A stretch of DNA of 64,000 nt from Muricoccus roseus (GCF_900141905.1 NZ_FQZF01000007.1:62001-126000); one strand, 5' to 3'. Positions 7,892-16,525 are shown, counted from the first letter of the stretch. Notes: generated by a model from the letters alone, not told the origin. Translations and numbers: made by a program.

Positions 7892-8727
7892 TGAGCGGCT
7901 ATCTGACCGGCGTCCTCGTCGTTCTCGCCTTCAACGTCATCGCGGCCTATGCGGTGTACCTGCCCCTTGCGGCCGGGCAGCTGAATCTCGGCATCGCGGG
8001 CTTCATGGCCATCGGCGCCTATACCGCGGCCTATCTGACGAACGAGATGGGCTGGACCATCCTGCCCGCCGTGGTGGCGGGGGGCGCGGCCGCAGGCTTG
8101 GTGGGGCTGGTGGTGGGCCTGCCCGTTCTGCGCACGCACGGCATCTACCTGGCCATGGCGACCTTCGCGCTGGGGCAGGTGATCTCCGCGATCTTCCTGA
8201 ACCTGGACGTGGTGGGCGGCGCGGCCGGCTATCCCGTGACGGAATACGCGCCGCCGGCCGCCGTGTTCGGCCTGGCGATCGGCGTGGTGCTGTTCATGCT
8301 GCTGCTCAGCAGCACGCGCTTCGCCCTCTACCTGGCCGCCGTGAAGGGCGACCCCACGGTGGCCGACCTCCTCGGCATCTCGGTGCGCGGAATCCAGGCG
8401 GCGGCCTTCACCCTGGGCGCCATCGTGGCCGGGGTGGGCGGCGGGCTGTACGCGCATCACTTCAGCTTCATCGAGGCACAGCATTTCAGCGTGCTGCTCA
8501 GCGTCTTCACCGTGCTGTACGTGCTGTTCGGCGGCACGCAGACGGTGTGGGGGCCGCTGGTGGGCGCCGGCTTCTTCACCCTGGTGCCGGAGCTCCTGCG
8601 CGCCGGTGACCAGTACCGCTACGCCATCTTCGCATTCGTCCTCATCCTCTTCATGGCGATCCGGCCGCAGGGGCTGGTCACCACGGCCATGCTGCGCCTG
8701 CGGCGGCGCGCCGGGAGCGCCGCATGA
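7891..8727 (+). CDS. livM: Branched-chain amino-acid-type ABC transporter permease LivM
   Basis: Second permease of the HAAT importer, 278 residues. Typical features are YLPLAAGQLNLGIAGFMAIGAYTAAYL near the N terminus, the GLVVGLPVLRTHGIYLAMATFALGQ loop, and GVGGGLYAHHFSFIEAQHFS then FGGTQTVWGPLVGAGFFTLVPE. It starts within the livH stop codon and ends in an ATGA overlap with the ATPase gene, so the operon is tightly coupled. It pairs with LivH to form the transmembrane channel. At 278 residues it is slightly shorter than many LivM proteins, which have an N-terminal extension. Confidence 0.9.
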   Translation: MSGYLTGVLVVLAFNVIAAYAVYLPLAAGQLNLGIAGFMAIGAYTAAYLTNEMGWTILPAVVAGGAAAGLVGLVVGLPVLRTHGIYLAMATFALGQVISAIFLNLDVVGGAAGYPVTEYAPPAAVFGLAIGVVLFMLLLSSTRFALYLAAVKGDPTVADLLGISVRGIQAAAFTLGAIVAGVGGGLYAHHFSFIEAQHFSVLLSVFTVLYVLFGGTQTVWGPLVGAGFFTLVPELLRAGDQYRYAIFAFVLILFMAIRPQGLVTTAMLRLRRRAGSAA

Positions 8728-9485
8728 GCATCGCGATTTCCGTGGAAGGGCTGTCCAAGTCCTTCGCCGGCGTCCAGGCCATCCGCAACCTGTCCTTCGC
8801 GGTGCCCAAGGGTGGCGCGACGGCGCTGATCGGGCCCAACGGCGCGGGGAAGACCACGGTCTTCAACATGATCAGCGGCGTCTATGCCGCCGACGCCGGG
8901 CGCATCGTCGTGAACGGCACCGATGTGACCGCCATGCCGTCCCGCCGCCGCATCCGCACCGGCATCGCGCGCAGCTTCCAGAACATCCGGTTGATGCCGC
9001 ACCTGACCGTGCTGGAGAACCTGCTGGTCGGGCAGCATGTGCGCGCCTCCTCGCTGCTGGACCTGCTGACGCCCTTCCGGCTGGTGCCGAACCACCGCTG
9101 GAAGCGCGAGGCGCGGGCGGCGCTGGAGGAGAGCGGGCTGGGCCGGTATGCGGACGAGACCGTCTCCGGCCTGCCCTATGGCGTGCGCAAGCGCATCGAC
9201 CTCGTGCGCGCCACCCTGGCCGGGGCGGATGTGCTGATGCTGGACGAGCCGGCGGCGGGGCTGAACCCTTCTGAGACCCATGCGCTGCGCGACCACCTGC
9301 GGGCGCTGCTCGGGCGCGGCCTGACGCTGCTGGTTGTCGAGCACGACATGAAGTTCGTCGACAGCATCTGCGACAATGTCGTGGTGCTGAACTTCGGCGA
9401 GAAGATCGCCGAGGGCCCGCTTTCCCAGGTGCGGCGGCACCCGAAGGTGCGCGAGGCCTATATCGGCGTCGAGGAGGAGGCCTGA
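8724..9485 (+). CDS. livG: HAAT ABC transporter ATP-binding protein LivG
   Basis: First ATPase of the importer, 253 residues. Walker A is GPNGAGKTT at residues 37-45, Q-loop region SFQNIRLMPHLTV, Walker B VLMLDEPAAGL near 171-181, H-switch in VVEHDMKFV near 206. The ABC signature is non-canonical: SGLPYGVRKRIDL replaces LSYGQQRR/LSGGQ, which is a tolerated variation in LivG but noticeable here. The Walker A is followed by the LivG-specific insertion (LLTPFRLVPNHRWKREAR). Overlaps livM by ATGA. Confidence 0.9.
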   Translation: MSIAISVEGLSKSFAGVQAIRNLSFAVPKGGATALIGPNGAGKTTVFNMISGVYAADAGRIVVNGTDVTAMPSRRRIRTGIARSFQNIRLMPHLTVLENLLVGQHVRASSLLDLLTPFRLVPNHRWKREARAALEESGLGRYADETVSGLPYGVRKRIDLVRATLAGADVLMLDEPAAGLNPSETHALRDHLRALLGRGLTLLVVEHDMKFVDSICDNVVVLNFGEKIAEGPLSQVRRHPKVREAYIGVEEEA

Positions 9486-9487
9486 CC

Positions 9488-10222
9488 GTGGCGCTGCTCG
9501 AGGTATCCGGCCTTTCCGTCTCCTACGGCCGCGTGGCGGCCCTGAACGATGTCTCCCTCACCGTGCGGGAGGGCGAGATTGTCACGGTGCTGGGCGCCAA
9601 TGGCGCGGGCAAGAGCACGCTGCTGCGCGCCATCCTGGGCGCGGTGCCGGCCAAGGCGGGTGGCGTGACCTTCGCGGGCGAGGACGTCTCGCGCGAGCCG
9701 CCCCATGCGCGCATCGCGCGCGGCCTCTGCCTGGTGCCCGAGGGGCGGCGGATCCTGATCTCGCTCAGCGTGGAGGAGAACCTCCTGCTCGGCGCGCATA
9801 TGCGGCGCGACACGGAGGCTGTGCGGCGCGAGATGGACGCGATCTACGGCCGCTTCCCCAACCTGGCGGAGCGGCGGAAGATGCTGGCCTCCTGCCTTTC
9901 CGGCGGCGAGCAGCAGATGCTGGCGATCGGCCGGGCCATGATGGCCAGGCCGCGGCTGATGATGCTGGACGAGCCCTCGCTGGGGCTTTCGCCCCTTTTC
10001 GTCTCCAAACTCTTCGCCCTCATCCGTGAGCTGAACGCGGAGGGGCTCTCCGTCCTGCTGGTGGAGCAGAACACCACCAAGGCACTGGCGGTCGCCCATG
10101 GCGCCACGGTGCTGGAGCTCGGCCGGGTGATCATGGCCGGCGATCCGAAGGCGCTCGCCGCGGATCCCCGGCTCCAGGAAGCCTATCTGGGCGAAGGCGC
10201 CGCGGCGCCGGCCCCTTACTGA
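9488..10222 (+). CDS. livF: HAAT ABC transporter ATP-binding protein LivF
   Basis: Second ATPase of the importer, 244 residues, starting at GTG 9488 two bases after livG. Motifs: Walker A GANGAGKST near residues 37-45, signature CLSGGEQQMLAIGRAMM near 137-153, Walker B LMMLDEPSLGLSP, and switch region LLVEQNTTKAL. It forms a heterodimer with LivG under the LivHM membrane pair. The order H-M-G-F with the binding-protein gene last is common in alphaproteobacteria. Confidence 0.9.
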   Translation: MALLEVSGLSVSYGRVAALNDVSLTVREGEIVTVLGANGAGKSTLLRAILGAVPAKAGGVTFAGEDVSREPPHARIARGLCLVPEGRRILISLSVEENLLLGAHMRRDTEAVRREMDAIYGRFPNLAERRKMLASCLSGGEQQMLAIGRAMMARPRLMMLDEPSLGLSPLFVSKLFALIRELNAEGLSVLLVEQNTTKALAVAHGATVLELGRVIMAGDPKALAADPRLQEAYLGEGAAAPAPY

Positions 10223-10241
10223 GACAGCAAGGAGAGTGGAG

Positions 10242-11417
10242 ATGCAACGGAGAGTTCTTCTCGGGGCCACGCTGGCGGCGGCCGCCGCACCGGGCGTGCT
10301 GCGCGCGCAGGCGGGCAAGCTGCGCCTGGGCTACATGATGGCCAAGAGCGGACCCTATGTGTCCCTCGCCAACACGAACGAAATCGCGGTCGACCTTGCC
10401 GTGGAGGAGATCAACGCGCGCGGCGGCATCAACGGGCTGCCGTTGGAGGTGGTGAAATTCGACACCGCCGGCGAGCCGCGCCAGGCGACCATCGCGCTGC
10501 GCCGCTTCGCGCAGGATGACGGCGTGCTGGGCGTCATCGGGCCCTTCTCATCCTCTGAGGTGCGGACGACCTTCCCCGTGGGCGATCGCGAGGGGCTGGC
10601 GCAGATGTCCATGGCCTCCTCCGCGCCCGGCCTCTCCAAGGGCTTCGCCTTCGGCTTCCGCAACACGACGGATGAGGGGATGGTCATCGAGCAGGTGCTG
10701 GCCGCGCTCAAGGCCAAGGGCCTGCCGACCGCGACCGGGGCCGCGGCCTATGCCACGGATGACGTGGTGTCCCGCTCCATCGGCACGGATGTCGTGCCGG
10801 CGCTGTTCCGCAAGTTCAACGTCGCGCTGCGCGGTTCCGTCACCTTCCAGTTCGCGGCCTTCGACCTCTCGCCGCAGGTGGCGCAGCTGAAGGGCATGGC
10901 GCCGGACATCATCGGCCTCGGCTCCCCGCCGGAGGGCGCGGTGAACCTCTCGCGCGAGCTGCGGCGCCAGGGCGTCTCCACCCGCGTGATCGGCGGCACC
11001 ACGATCGCGGACCCGGAGCTGCCTCGCCGCATGGATGGGGCGGGCGAGAACCTGACGATCGGCACCACCTTCTTCCCGGAGGTGAATGACCGCACGAAGG
11101 CCTTCGCCGCCGAGTTCGCCCGCCGCACCAAGGCGGCCGGCCTGCCGCGCAACGAGCCGAACCAGATGGACGCCTCGGTGTTCGACATCGTCTATCTCTA
11201 TGCCGAGGCGATGAAGCGCGGCGGCGTGACCGGCGATGCCGGCAAGCTGGCCGCCGAGCGCAAGGCGGTGCGCGATGCGCTCTCCGGCATCAAGGATCTG
11301 CCGCTGCTGGAGGGCTCGATCTCCTTCAACGCCGATGGGGATGCGGTGAAGCCGATCTATGTGCTGGAGGTGAAGAGCGGGCATTGGTCGCTGCTCGACA
11401 CCCGCATGCCCGGCTGA
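10242..11417 (+). CDS. HAAT ABC transporter substrate-binding protein (LivK-like)
   Basis: Periplasmic receptor of the preceding transporter, Peripla_BP_6 fold. Start at ATG 10242, with AAGGAGA 6 nt upstream; the in-frame GTG at 10236 is less likely. The signal peptide MQRRVLLGATLAAAAAPGVLRAQAG is Tat-like (RR) in shape. The mature part begins KLRLGYMMAKSGPYVSLANT, with AVEEINARGGINGLPLEV and GVIGPFSSSEV as family landmarks. 391 residues. It is followed by two perfect hairpins that end the operon. Confidence 0.88.
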   Translation: MQRRVLLGATLAAAAAPGVLRAQAGKLRLGYMMAKSGPYVSLANTNEIAVDLAVEEINARGGINGLPLEVVKFDTAGEPRQATIALRRFAQDDGVLGVIGPFSSSEVRTTFPVGDREGLAQMSMASSAPGLSKGFAFGFRNTTDEGMVIEQVLAALKAKGLPTATGAAAYATDDVVSRSIGTDVVPALFRKFNVALRGSVTFQFAAFDLSPQVAQLKGMAPDIIGLGSPPEGAVNLSRELRRQGVSTRVIGGTTIADPELPRRMDGAGENLTIGTTFFPEVNDRTKAFAAEFARRTKAAGLPRNEPNQMDASVFDIVYLYAEAMKRGGVTGDAGKLAAERKAVRDALSGIKDLPLLEGSISFNADGDAVKPIYVLEVKSGHWSLLDTRMPG

Positions 11418-11421
11418 GAAT

Positions 11422-11491
11422 GGTGGCCGCGCCGCCCGGCGCGGCCACCCCTCGGAGGTGAGAAGGGCCCGGCCGCGATGCGGCCGGGCCC
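11422..11491. terminator. Two tandem perfect hairpins between convergent genes
   Basis: Hairpin 1, 11422-11449, has 13-bp arms GGTGGCCGCGCCG/CGGCGCGGCCACC and begins 4 nt after the binding-protein stop. Hairpin 2, 11465-11491, has 12-bp arms GGGCCCGGCCGC/GCGGCCGGGCCC around GAT and is followed by TTGCGCTTT. Being palindromic, both can act on the convergent hpaB-like gene as well. They are different in sequence from the dispersed repeat. Confidence 0.8.
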
Positions 11492-11519
11492 TTGCGCTTT
11501 CCGGAGCTTCGCGCCCGGC

Positions 11520-13001
11520 CTATTCGGCCGCGCGCAGCGTGGCCTGCGCCTGGGCGGGCAGGTCGTAGCTGGAGAGCATGCGGTCCAGCAGCTGGCCGGC
11601 GCCGGCCCAGTCATAGGTGCGGAAGGAGTGGCCCTTCACCACGAATCCCGCGCCCGCATAGAACATCTCGTACTGCGTGTGGCGGGAGGCGAATTCGGAG
11701 CCCACCGCATCCCAGGCGAGCTTGTAGAACTTCACCTTCTCCTCGGCGCTGGCGGCCGGGGATTGCTGGGTCTTGCCGATGAGCCGCGCCAGCTCCGGAT
11801 TGGCGAAGTCCTTCTCCGAGGAGGGGAGCATGATCATGCCGCCGCCGGCGAGTTCCCGCAGGGTGGTGATGATCTTGCCGTAGAGCTGCTGCGTCAGGGT
11901 CTGCGCGGCATAGAGGGTGTGGCGGTCGGGCACGAAATAGGGGCCTTGCTGCGTGCCCTTGGCCTCCATGGCCGCGACGAAGGCGTCCACCATGCCGACC
12001 TCGGCGGCGAGCTGGCCGAGGATCTCGCGCACGGCGGGGAAGCCCATCGTGCCGTTCACCTGCGCGATGCGGTGGGCGATGCCGCTGAGGAACTTCAGCT
12101 TCACCGACAGGCGGATCTGCGCCTGGTAGTTCTGGTAGACATGGGCGGGCGTGCCGTGGAACTGCTTCGCCGTCATCTCGATGTTGTCCACGACGAAGAC
12201 GCGGTCCCAGGGGACCTTCACGTCGTCGAAGTAGAGGACGGCGTCGTTCTCGTCGAAGCGGCTGGCCAGGGGGTTGTCGAAGACGGAGGTCGCGGAGGCC
12301 TCGTAGGACTTGCGCGAGAGGATCTTCAGCCCCTTGGCGTTCATCGGGATGGCGAAGGAGACGGCGTAGCGCTCATCCCCGGGCTGCAGCGGCTGGATGC
12401 AGGTGACGAAGACCTCGTTGGCCATGATGCCGCCCGTGGCCAGCATCTTCGCGCCGCGCACCGTGATGCCCTCCGCGTCGCGGTCCACCACGCCGGCGGA
12501 GAGGAAGGGGTCCTGCTGCTGCGCCGCGCTCTTCGAGCGGTCCGCCTGCGGGTTGATGATGACGTAGGTGAGGTAGAGGTCGTTGTCCCGGGCGTAGCGG
12601 TAGTAGTCCGCCAGCGCGGTGGCGCGCGCGGGGTCATAGGCCTGGAACAGCTCCAGCCCCATGAACATGCCGGAGATGCAGGAGGCGACGTGGTCGGGCG
12701 CGCGGCCGAGAAAGCCGGCATGCAGCTCGGTCCAGGCCTCCAGCGCCTTCCGGCGCTCCACCAGCTCGGCATAGCTCGTCGGCAGCTGCCAGATGCGGTT
12801 GGCGAGGGTTCCCGTCTCCGTCCGGAAGGTCATCAGGGACTGGTTCTCGGGCGCGCTCTGGAAGTCGAACATGCGCCCGACGGAGGCGACGGCGCCGCGA
12901 TAGGCGGGATGCGTCGTCGCATCCTCCACCCGCTCGCCATCGAGGAAGATCGCGCGCCCGTCGCGGAGGCTGGCGGTATGCTGCTGGCCGGTCTTGATCA
13001 T
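11520..13001 (-). CDS. 4-hydroxyphenylacetate 3-hydroxylase family flavin monooxygenase (HpaB/PvcC type)
   Basis: Oxygenase component of a two-component FADH2-dependent aromatic hydroxylase, 493 residues with an acyl-CoA-dehydrogenase-like fold. Recognised from the N-terminal RDGRAIFLDGERVEDATTHPAYRG, the HVASCISGMFMGLELF segment, TYVIINPQADRSKSAAQQQDP and FDDVKVPWDRVFVVDN. The flavin reductase partner is encoded just upstream on the same strand (30-bp gap). The substrate could be 4-hydroxyphenylacetate, a chlorophenol or another phenol; the rest of the homoprotocatechuate pathway is absent here, so I avoid a gene name. A MarR regulator sits divergently, as in hpa-type clusters. Confidence 0.88.
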   Translation of the reverse strand: MIKTGQQHTASLRDGRAIFLDGERVEDATTHPAYRGAVASVGRMFDFQSAPENQSLMTFRTETGTLANRIWQLPTSYAELVERRKALEAWTELHAGFLGRAPDHVASCISGMFMGLELFQAYDPARATALADYYRYARDNDLYLTYVIINPQADRSKSAAQQQDPFLSAGVVDRDAEGITVRGAKMLATGGIMANEVFVTCIQPLQPGDERYAVSFAIPMNAKGLKILSRKSYEASATSVFDNPLASRFDENDAVLYFDDVKVPWDRVFVVDNIEMTAKQFHGTPAHVYQNYQAQIRLSVKLKFLSGIAHRIAQVNGTMGFPAVREILGQLAAEVGMVDAFVAAMEAKGTQQGPYFVPDRHTLYAAQTLTQQLYGKIITTLRELAGGGMIMLPSSEKDFANPELARLIGKTQQSPAASAEEKVKFYKLAWDAVGSEFASRHTQYEMFYAGAGFVVKGHSFRTYDWAGAGQLLDRMLSSYDLPAQAQATLRAAE

Positions 13002-13031
13002 GGGGCTGTCCTTTGGGCGTTTGGTGCAGGT

Positions 13032-13541
13032 TCAGGCGGTGGGCGAGAGGGCGCGGTAGCGGCCGCGGAAGAAGATCAGGGGCTCGCCCGCGTCCCGCAG
13101 GGAGAAGCGCAGCACGCGGGCGAGGAAGATGACGTGGTCGCCGCCATCGTGCCGGGCGTGGGCGGCGCATTCGAAATGCGCCAGCGCCCCGTCCAGCAGC
13201 GGTGCGTCGTGCAGGCCGGGGCGGTGCCCGATGCCCTGCCACTTTCCCGCCAGGGCACGGGCGAAGCGGCCGGAGGTCTCCTCCTGCTCGCGGCCAAGCA
13301 CATGGATGGCGTAGCCCGGCGCATCGAGCAGGGCGGGCAGGGAATGGGCGCTGCGGGCCACGGAGAAGAGCACGAGCGGCGGGTCGAGCGAGACGGAGTT
13401 GAAGGAGCTGATGGTCATGCCCACCGGCGCCTCCGCGCCGGGGGCGGTGACGATGGCGACGCCCGTGGCGAACTGCCCCAGCGCGTGCCGGAGGGCGCGC
13501 GGGTCGAAGGGCGCCTCGGTGGTGTCGGCGGCGGCAGCCAT
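13032..13541 (-). CDS. NAD(P)H:flavin reductase, HpaC-like
   Basis: Reductase component supplying reduced flavin to the downstream monooxygenase. 169 residues of flavin-reductase-like (FMN-binding split barrel) fold: RALRHALGQFATGVAIVTAP near the N terminus, the TISSFNSVSLDPPLVLFSVAR flavin-binding segment at about 43-64, and GDHVIFLARVL near 135. The start ATG at 13541 lies about 130 bp from the divergent MarR gene, and the shared intergenic region holds a 19-bp palindrome. First gene of a two-gene operon. Confidence 0.9.
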   Translation of the reverse strand: MAAAADTTEAPFDPRALRHALGQFATGVAIVTAPGAEAPVGMTISSFNSVSLDPPLVLFSVARSAHSLPALLDAPGYAIHVLGREQEETSGRFARALAGKWQGIGHRPGLHDAPLLDGALAHFECAAHARHDGGDHVIFLARVLRFSLRDAGEPLIFFRGRYRALSPTA

Positions 13542-13562
13542 GCGGGGCCTCTCCGTTGCTGA

Positions 13563-13581
13563 TAGCTTTGGGAGAAAGCTA
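13563..13581. promoter_or_regulatory. 19-bp palindrome, probable MarR operator
   Basis: TAGCTTTGGGAGAAAGCTA: perfect 7-bp arms around 5 bp, 22 bp upstream of the flavin reductase start and about 97 bp upstream of the MarR start. MarR/HpaR proteins bind palindromes of this size in such divergent promoters, so simultaneous control of both transcription units is expected (inference from family behaviour and position). Confidence 0.65.
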
Positions 13582-13677
13582 AAATTCTGATGCGCTGGAC
13601 GTCAAGGGCGCTGTGCCGCTATCTCGTCGGAAACCGCGCGACGACCCCATGACGACAGCACGTAAGGCCCGCATCGC

Positions 13678-14271
13678 ATGCCCGTGAAACAGACCGCATC
13701 GAGGGGGCTGCCGCTCACCGTCTCGGACAAGTCGCTGCTCGTCGGTGGCTCCGACCGGGAGTTCCGGACGCTGGTGCATGACATGCTGGCCTTCGCCAGC
13801 TCCATCCAGGATGTACGGAACCGGCTGGGGCAGCTGATCGGGCTCTCGGGCACGCAATACACCATCCTCATGGCCATCGCGCGACTGGGCGAGGAGAGCA
13901 GCGACCTCGGCATTAACCAGCTGGCCGACCACCTGCATCTGAGTGGCGCCTTCGTGACGATCGAGGTGAACAAGCTGGTGGCCGCGGGGCTGGTGACGAA
14001 GCTGCCGAACCCCGATGACCGGCGGCGCGTGATGCTGGCCGTGACCGAGGCGGCGCGCCAGCGCGTGCTGGAGCTGGCGCGGGTGCAGAGCCCGGCCAAC
14101 GACGCCCTCTTCGCCGGCCTGTCGGCGACGGAGTTCCGGAGCCTGCTGGCGGTGATGGGGAAGCTGGTGCGCAACGGCGAGCCGACGCTCCACCTGATCG
14201 AGTATCTCGCGCCCGGGGGGCGGCTGGATGGCGCCACGCCGCGGCGGGCGCCCAAGGCGGCGGCCGGGTAA
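13678..14271 (+). CDS. MarR-family transcriptional regulator
   Basis: Winged-helix dimeric regulator, 197 residues. The central HTH region reads LIGLSGTQYTILMAIARLG, LGINQLADHLHLSGAFVTIEVNKLVAAGLV then KLPNPDDRRRVMLAVTEAA, the typical wing DRR motif. An N-terminal extension of about 40 residues precedes the first dimerisation helix. Divergent from the hpaBC-type operon, so it is the likely phenolic-responsive repressor of it. C terminus is basic and proline-rich (RRAPKAAAG). Confidence 0.9.
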   Translation: MPVKQTASRGLPLTVSDKSLLVGGSDREFRTLVHDMLAFASSIQDVRNRLGQLIGLSGTQYTILMAIARLGEESSDLGINQLADHLHLSGAFVTIEVNKLVAAGLVTKLPNPDDRRRVMLAVTEAARQRVLELARVQSPANDALFAGLSATEFRSLLAVMGKLVRNGEPTLHLIEYLAPGGRLDGATPRRAPKAAAG

Positions 14272-14384
14272 GGAGGCATGCCCGGTGCCGCACCGGAGAT
14301 ATCTGCGGCAATGTGCAATTTTCTCTAAACGCGGCGGGGACGCTCAGCTTCTGGTCGCTGCGGTCCGGGCTGATGGGTTATTCG

Positions 14385-14520
14385 CGGAGAGGAAGCAAGG
14401 AACTGTTCCTCTCCCCGGACCTTCAGCATCATCTTTTCATCGAGTTGGAAGCGCGGGGTTGACGGTGCGCCTGGGGGGCGATGACCTCAGGCGGGCGCCA
14501 AGGGCTTCAGGCCCTTGGCG
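14385..14520 (-). repeat. Dispersed multi-hairpin element, copy 2 (degenerate)
   Basis: Reverse-orientation remnant between the convergent MarR and Bug genes. H5 is at about 14385-14418 (CGGAGAGGAAG against TTCCTCTCCCCG), H3 near 14469-14495 (CGCCTGGGG/CCTCAGGCG, keeping one G-U pair) and H2 near 14498-14519 (GCCAAGGGC/GGCCCTTGGC). H4, H1 and the roughly 100-bp linker between H3 and H2 are missing. It shows that the element decays by loss of modules. Confidence 0.65.
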
Positions 14521-14537
14521 GGCGAGGGTGGATCATC

Positions 14538-15539
14538 TCACCCCACATCCATCCGCAGCCCTTCGCGTTGCAACACCGCGCCCCATTTCGCGATTTCCGC
14601 CCGCACGAAGGCCGCGTATTCGGCCGGGGTGCCGTAGGCGGGCACGCCGCCCATTTCGGCGAAGCGTTGGCGCGTGGCGGGCAGTTCCAGCAGCGCCTTG
14701 ATTTCCCCGTTCAGGGCGAGGACGGCGGGTTCGGGCGTGCTGGCCGGCAGGAAGGCGCCGAACCAGGTGCTGACGTCGTAATCCGCCAGTTCGGGCATGG
14801 TCTCGCGCAGGGCGGGGAGGTCGGGCATTTGCGGGTTGCGGTCGGCGCTCGTCACCGCCAAGCCGCGCACCTTGCCCGCGCGGATCTGTTCGACCGCGGT
14901 GGTCAGGTTATCGACCGAGAATTCCACGTCCCCCGCCATCAGCGCCAGCATGGCCGGGCCCGCGCCGCGGAAATGGACGGCGGTGGCCTGGGTGCCGGTG
15001 AGCTGGTGGAACCAGACGGCCGAGAGATGGCCGGACTGGCCAGGGCCGGAGGTGGCGTAGTTCAGCCGCCCCTCCTTCTCCTTCAGGTAGCGCACGAAGT
15101 CCGGCACGGTCCGCACGGGGATGGAGGGGTGGAGCATGATCGCGTTCGGGCCGCGGATCATGTTGGAGACGGGCGTGATCTGCTCCGGCCGGTAGGGCAT
15201 GTTGCGGAACAACGAATAGGCGATGGCCTGCGGGCCGATATTGCCGATGAGGATGGTGTGGCCATCCGGCTTCGCGCGCAGGAACTCGGCCGTGCCCAGC
15301 GTGCCGCCCGCGCCGGAGCGGTTCTCCACGACTGCGGGCTGGCCCCAGCGTTCCTGCAGCAGCGGGGCGAGCAGGCGGCCCATGATATCCGTGGTGCCGG
15401 CGGCGGCGGCGGGCACGATGATGCGGATGGTCTGGGTAGGGCGCCAGCCGCCCTGCGCGCGGAGCAGCCCGGGCATGGCCAGCCCGCCGAGGAGCAGGGC
15501 GCCGCCGCGCAGCCCGGCGCGGCGATCGAAATGCGTCAT
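14538..15539 (-). CDS. Bug-family (TTT) periplasmic solute receptor
   Basis: TctC/Bug receptor, 333 residues, with a strong AAGGAGGG site 6 nt before the start. Signal peptide covers about residues 1-30 (RRAGLRGGALLLGGLAMPGLLRAQGG). Landmarks: TIRIIVPAAAAGTTDIMGRLL, VVENRSGAGGTLGTAEFLRAKPDGHTI and AVHFRGAGPAMLALMAGDVEF. The usual PF-APGG motif is altered to PAAAAGTTD. No membrane partner is adjacent. The IclR gene lies directly upstream on the same strand, and palindromes between them suggest local control. Confidence 0.9.
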   Translation of the reverse strand: MTHFDRRAGLRGGALLLGGLAMPGLLRAQGGWRPTQTIRIIVPAAAAGTTDIMGRLLAPLLQERWGQPAVVENRSGAGGTLGTAEFLRAKPDGHTILIGNIGPQAIAYSLFRNMPYRPEQITPVSNMIRGPNAIMLHPSIPVRTVPDFVRYLKEKEGRLNYATSGPGQSGHLSAVWFHQLTGTQATAVHFRGAGPAMLALMAGDVEFSVDNLTTAVEQIRAGKVRGLAVTSADRNPQMPDLPALRETMPELADYDVSTWFGAFLPASTPEPAVLALNGEIKALLELPATRQRFAEMGGVPAYGTPAEYAAFVRAEIAKWGAVLQREGLRMDVG

Positions 15540-15617
15540 GATCGTCCCTCCTTCTGCGGCCAGCCTGTTCCGGCCGGTCCGTCGGGGGCTGATCCTGCGT
15601 CAGGCTGCGGGCGATGT

Positions 15618-15654
15618 CATTCCAAATCGGGAATGCTATTCACCATTCCGAATG
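15618..15654. promoter_or_regulatory. CATTCC palindromes, probable IclR operator
   Basis: Two inverted repeats: CATTCC-N6-GGAATG at 15618-15635 and CATTC-N1-GAATG at 15644-15654. They overlap the last codons of the iclR-type gene and lie 80-115 bp upstream of the Bug receptor start, the position of a promoter/operator. Such GGAAT-type palindromes resemble sites of IclR-family regulators (inference). Confidence 0.5.
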
Positions 15655-16445
15655 ACAGCCGGAGCCGGAAAAAGGGTCCGGCCGGCCAGCCCGGCCAGCT
15701 CACGCAGCTCCTCGCCCAGCGCGGGGAAGACCGCGGCCTCATGCTGGGCGGCGATGGTGATGCCGCTGAGGCCGAAGCGGGGCTGGCCCGCCTGGTCCTT
15801 CACCAGGGAGGCGACGGTGACCAAGCCGCGATAGAGATGGCCGTCATCCATGCTCCATCCCTCGTCCCGCGCGGCCTTGGTGTCCGCGAGGTAGGATTCG
15901 AAGCTGGGCGGGGACTGCCAGCGCAGCCCGGCGAAGCGGCGGCGCAGCTCGGCCTCGGGCAGGTCCAGCGCGGCGGCGACGCAGCGGCCCACGGCGCCGA
16001 TCAGCATGGGCAGGCGAATGCCGGCCGACATCTCCACCCGCACGCCGGTGGGGCTGTGCGCGCGGTCGATCAGCACGATGTGGCCGTCCTCCGTCACGCG
16101 CCAGAGGACGACGAGCATCCCGTATTTCAGGGCCAGGCGCTGCAGCTCCGGCCGGATCAGCTCGGCATGGCTGACGCCGAGGAAGCCCGCCGCCAGCTCC
16201 GCCACCGCCAGGCCGAGCGCATAGGTCTTGTCCGCCTCCCGGAAGGTGACGAAACGCGCGCGCGCCAGAGTGCGCAGGATGTTGAAGCAGGTGCTGACGC
16301 TGATGCCGGTGCCGCGCGCAATGGCCGCCACGCCCAGCGGAGCGGTGGCGGTGGAAAGGTGACGCAGGATCCCGATGGCATGGACCACCGCGCCCACCTC
16401 GCGCTGGCCGCCCGCCCCGCTTTCCCCAGGAGAAGGCGCTGCCAT
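15636..16445 (-). CDS. IclR-family transcriptional regulator
   Basis: 269 residues from the ATG at 16445 (AGGA 6 nt upstream); an in-frame ATG at 16502 would add 19 low-complexity residues and is less likely. N-terminal winged HTH: GAVVHAIGILRHLSTATAPLGVAAIARGTGISVSTCFNILRTL split over about residues 16-60; C-terminal GAF-like effector domain with MLVVLWRVTEDGHIVLIDRAHSPTGVRVEMS and GAVGRCVAAALDLPEAELRRRF. IclR proteins sense small acids or aromatics. The neighbouring Bug receptor is the probable target. Confidence 0.88.
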   Translation of the reverse strand: MAAPSPGESGAGGQREVGAVVHAIGILRHLSTATAPLGVAAIARGTGISVSTCFNILRTLARARFVTFREADKTYALGLAVAELAAGFLGVSHAELIRPELQRLALKYGMLVVLWRVTEDGHIVLIDRAHSPTGVRVEMSAGIRLPMLIGAVGRCVAAALDLPEAELRRRFAGLRWQSPPSFESYLADTKAARDEGWSMDDGHLYRGLVTVASLVKDQAGQPRFGLSGITIAAQHEAAVFPALGEELRELAGLAGRTLFPAPAVIRNGE

Positions 16446-16525
16446 CCAAGATCCTGATCCGCCGTGCTTTTCCGACTCTAGCCGAGTGGCCCCGGGGCGC
16501 AAGCGGCCCGCTTGTTCTGGGGTGG

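Noticed and set aside
11478-13562. 694-residue open frame antisense to the HpaB/HpaC genes
   Set aside because: A GC-rich shadow frame; the composition is Gly/Arg/Val/His rich with no recognisable domain, while both genes on the other strand are clear.
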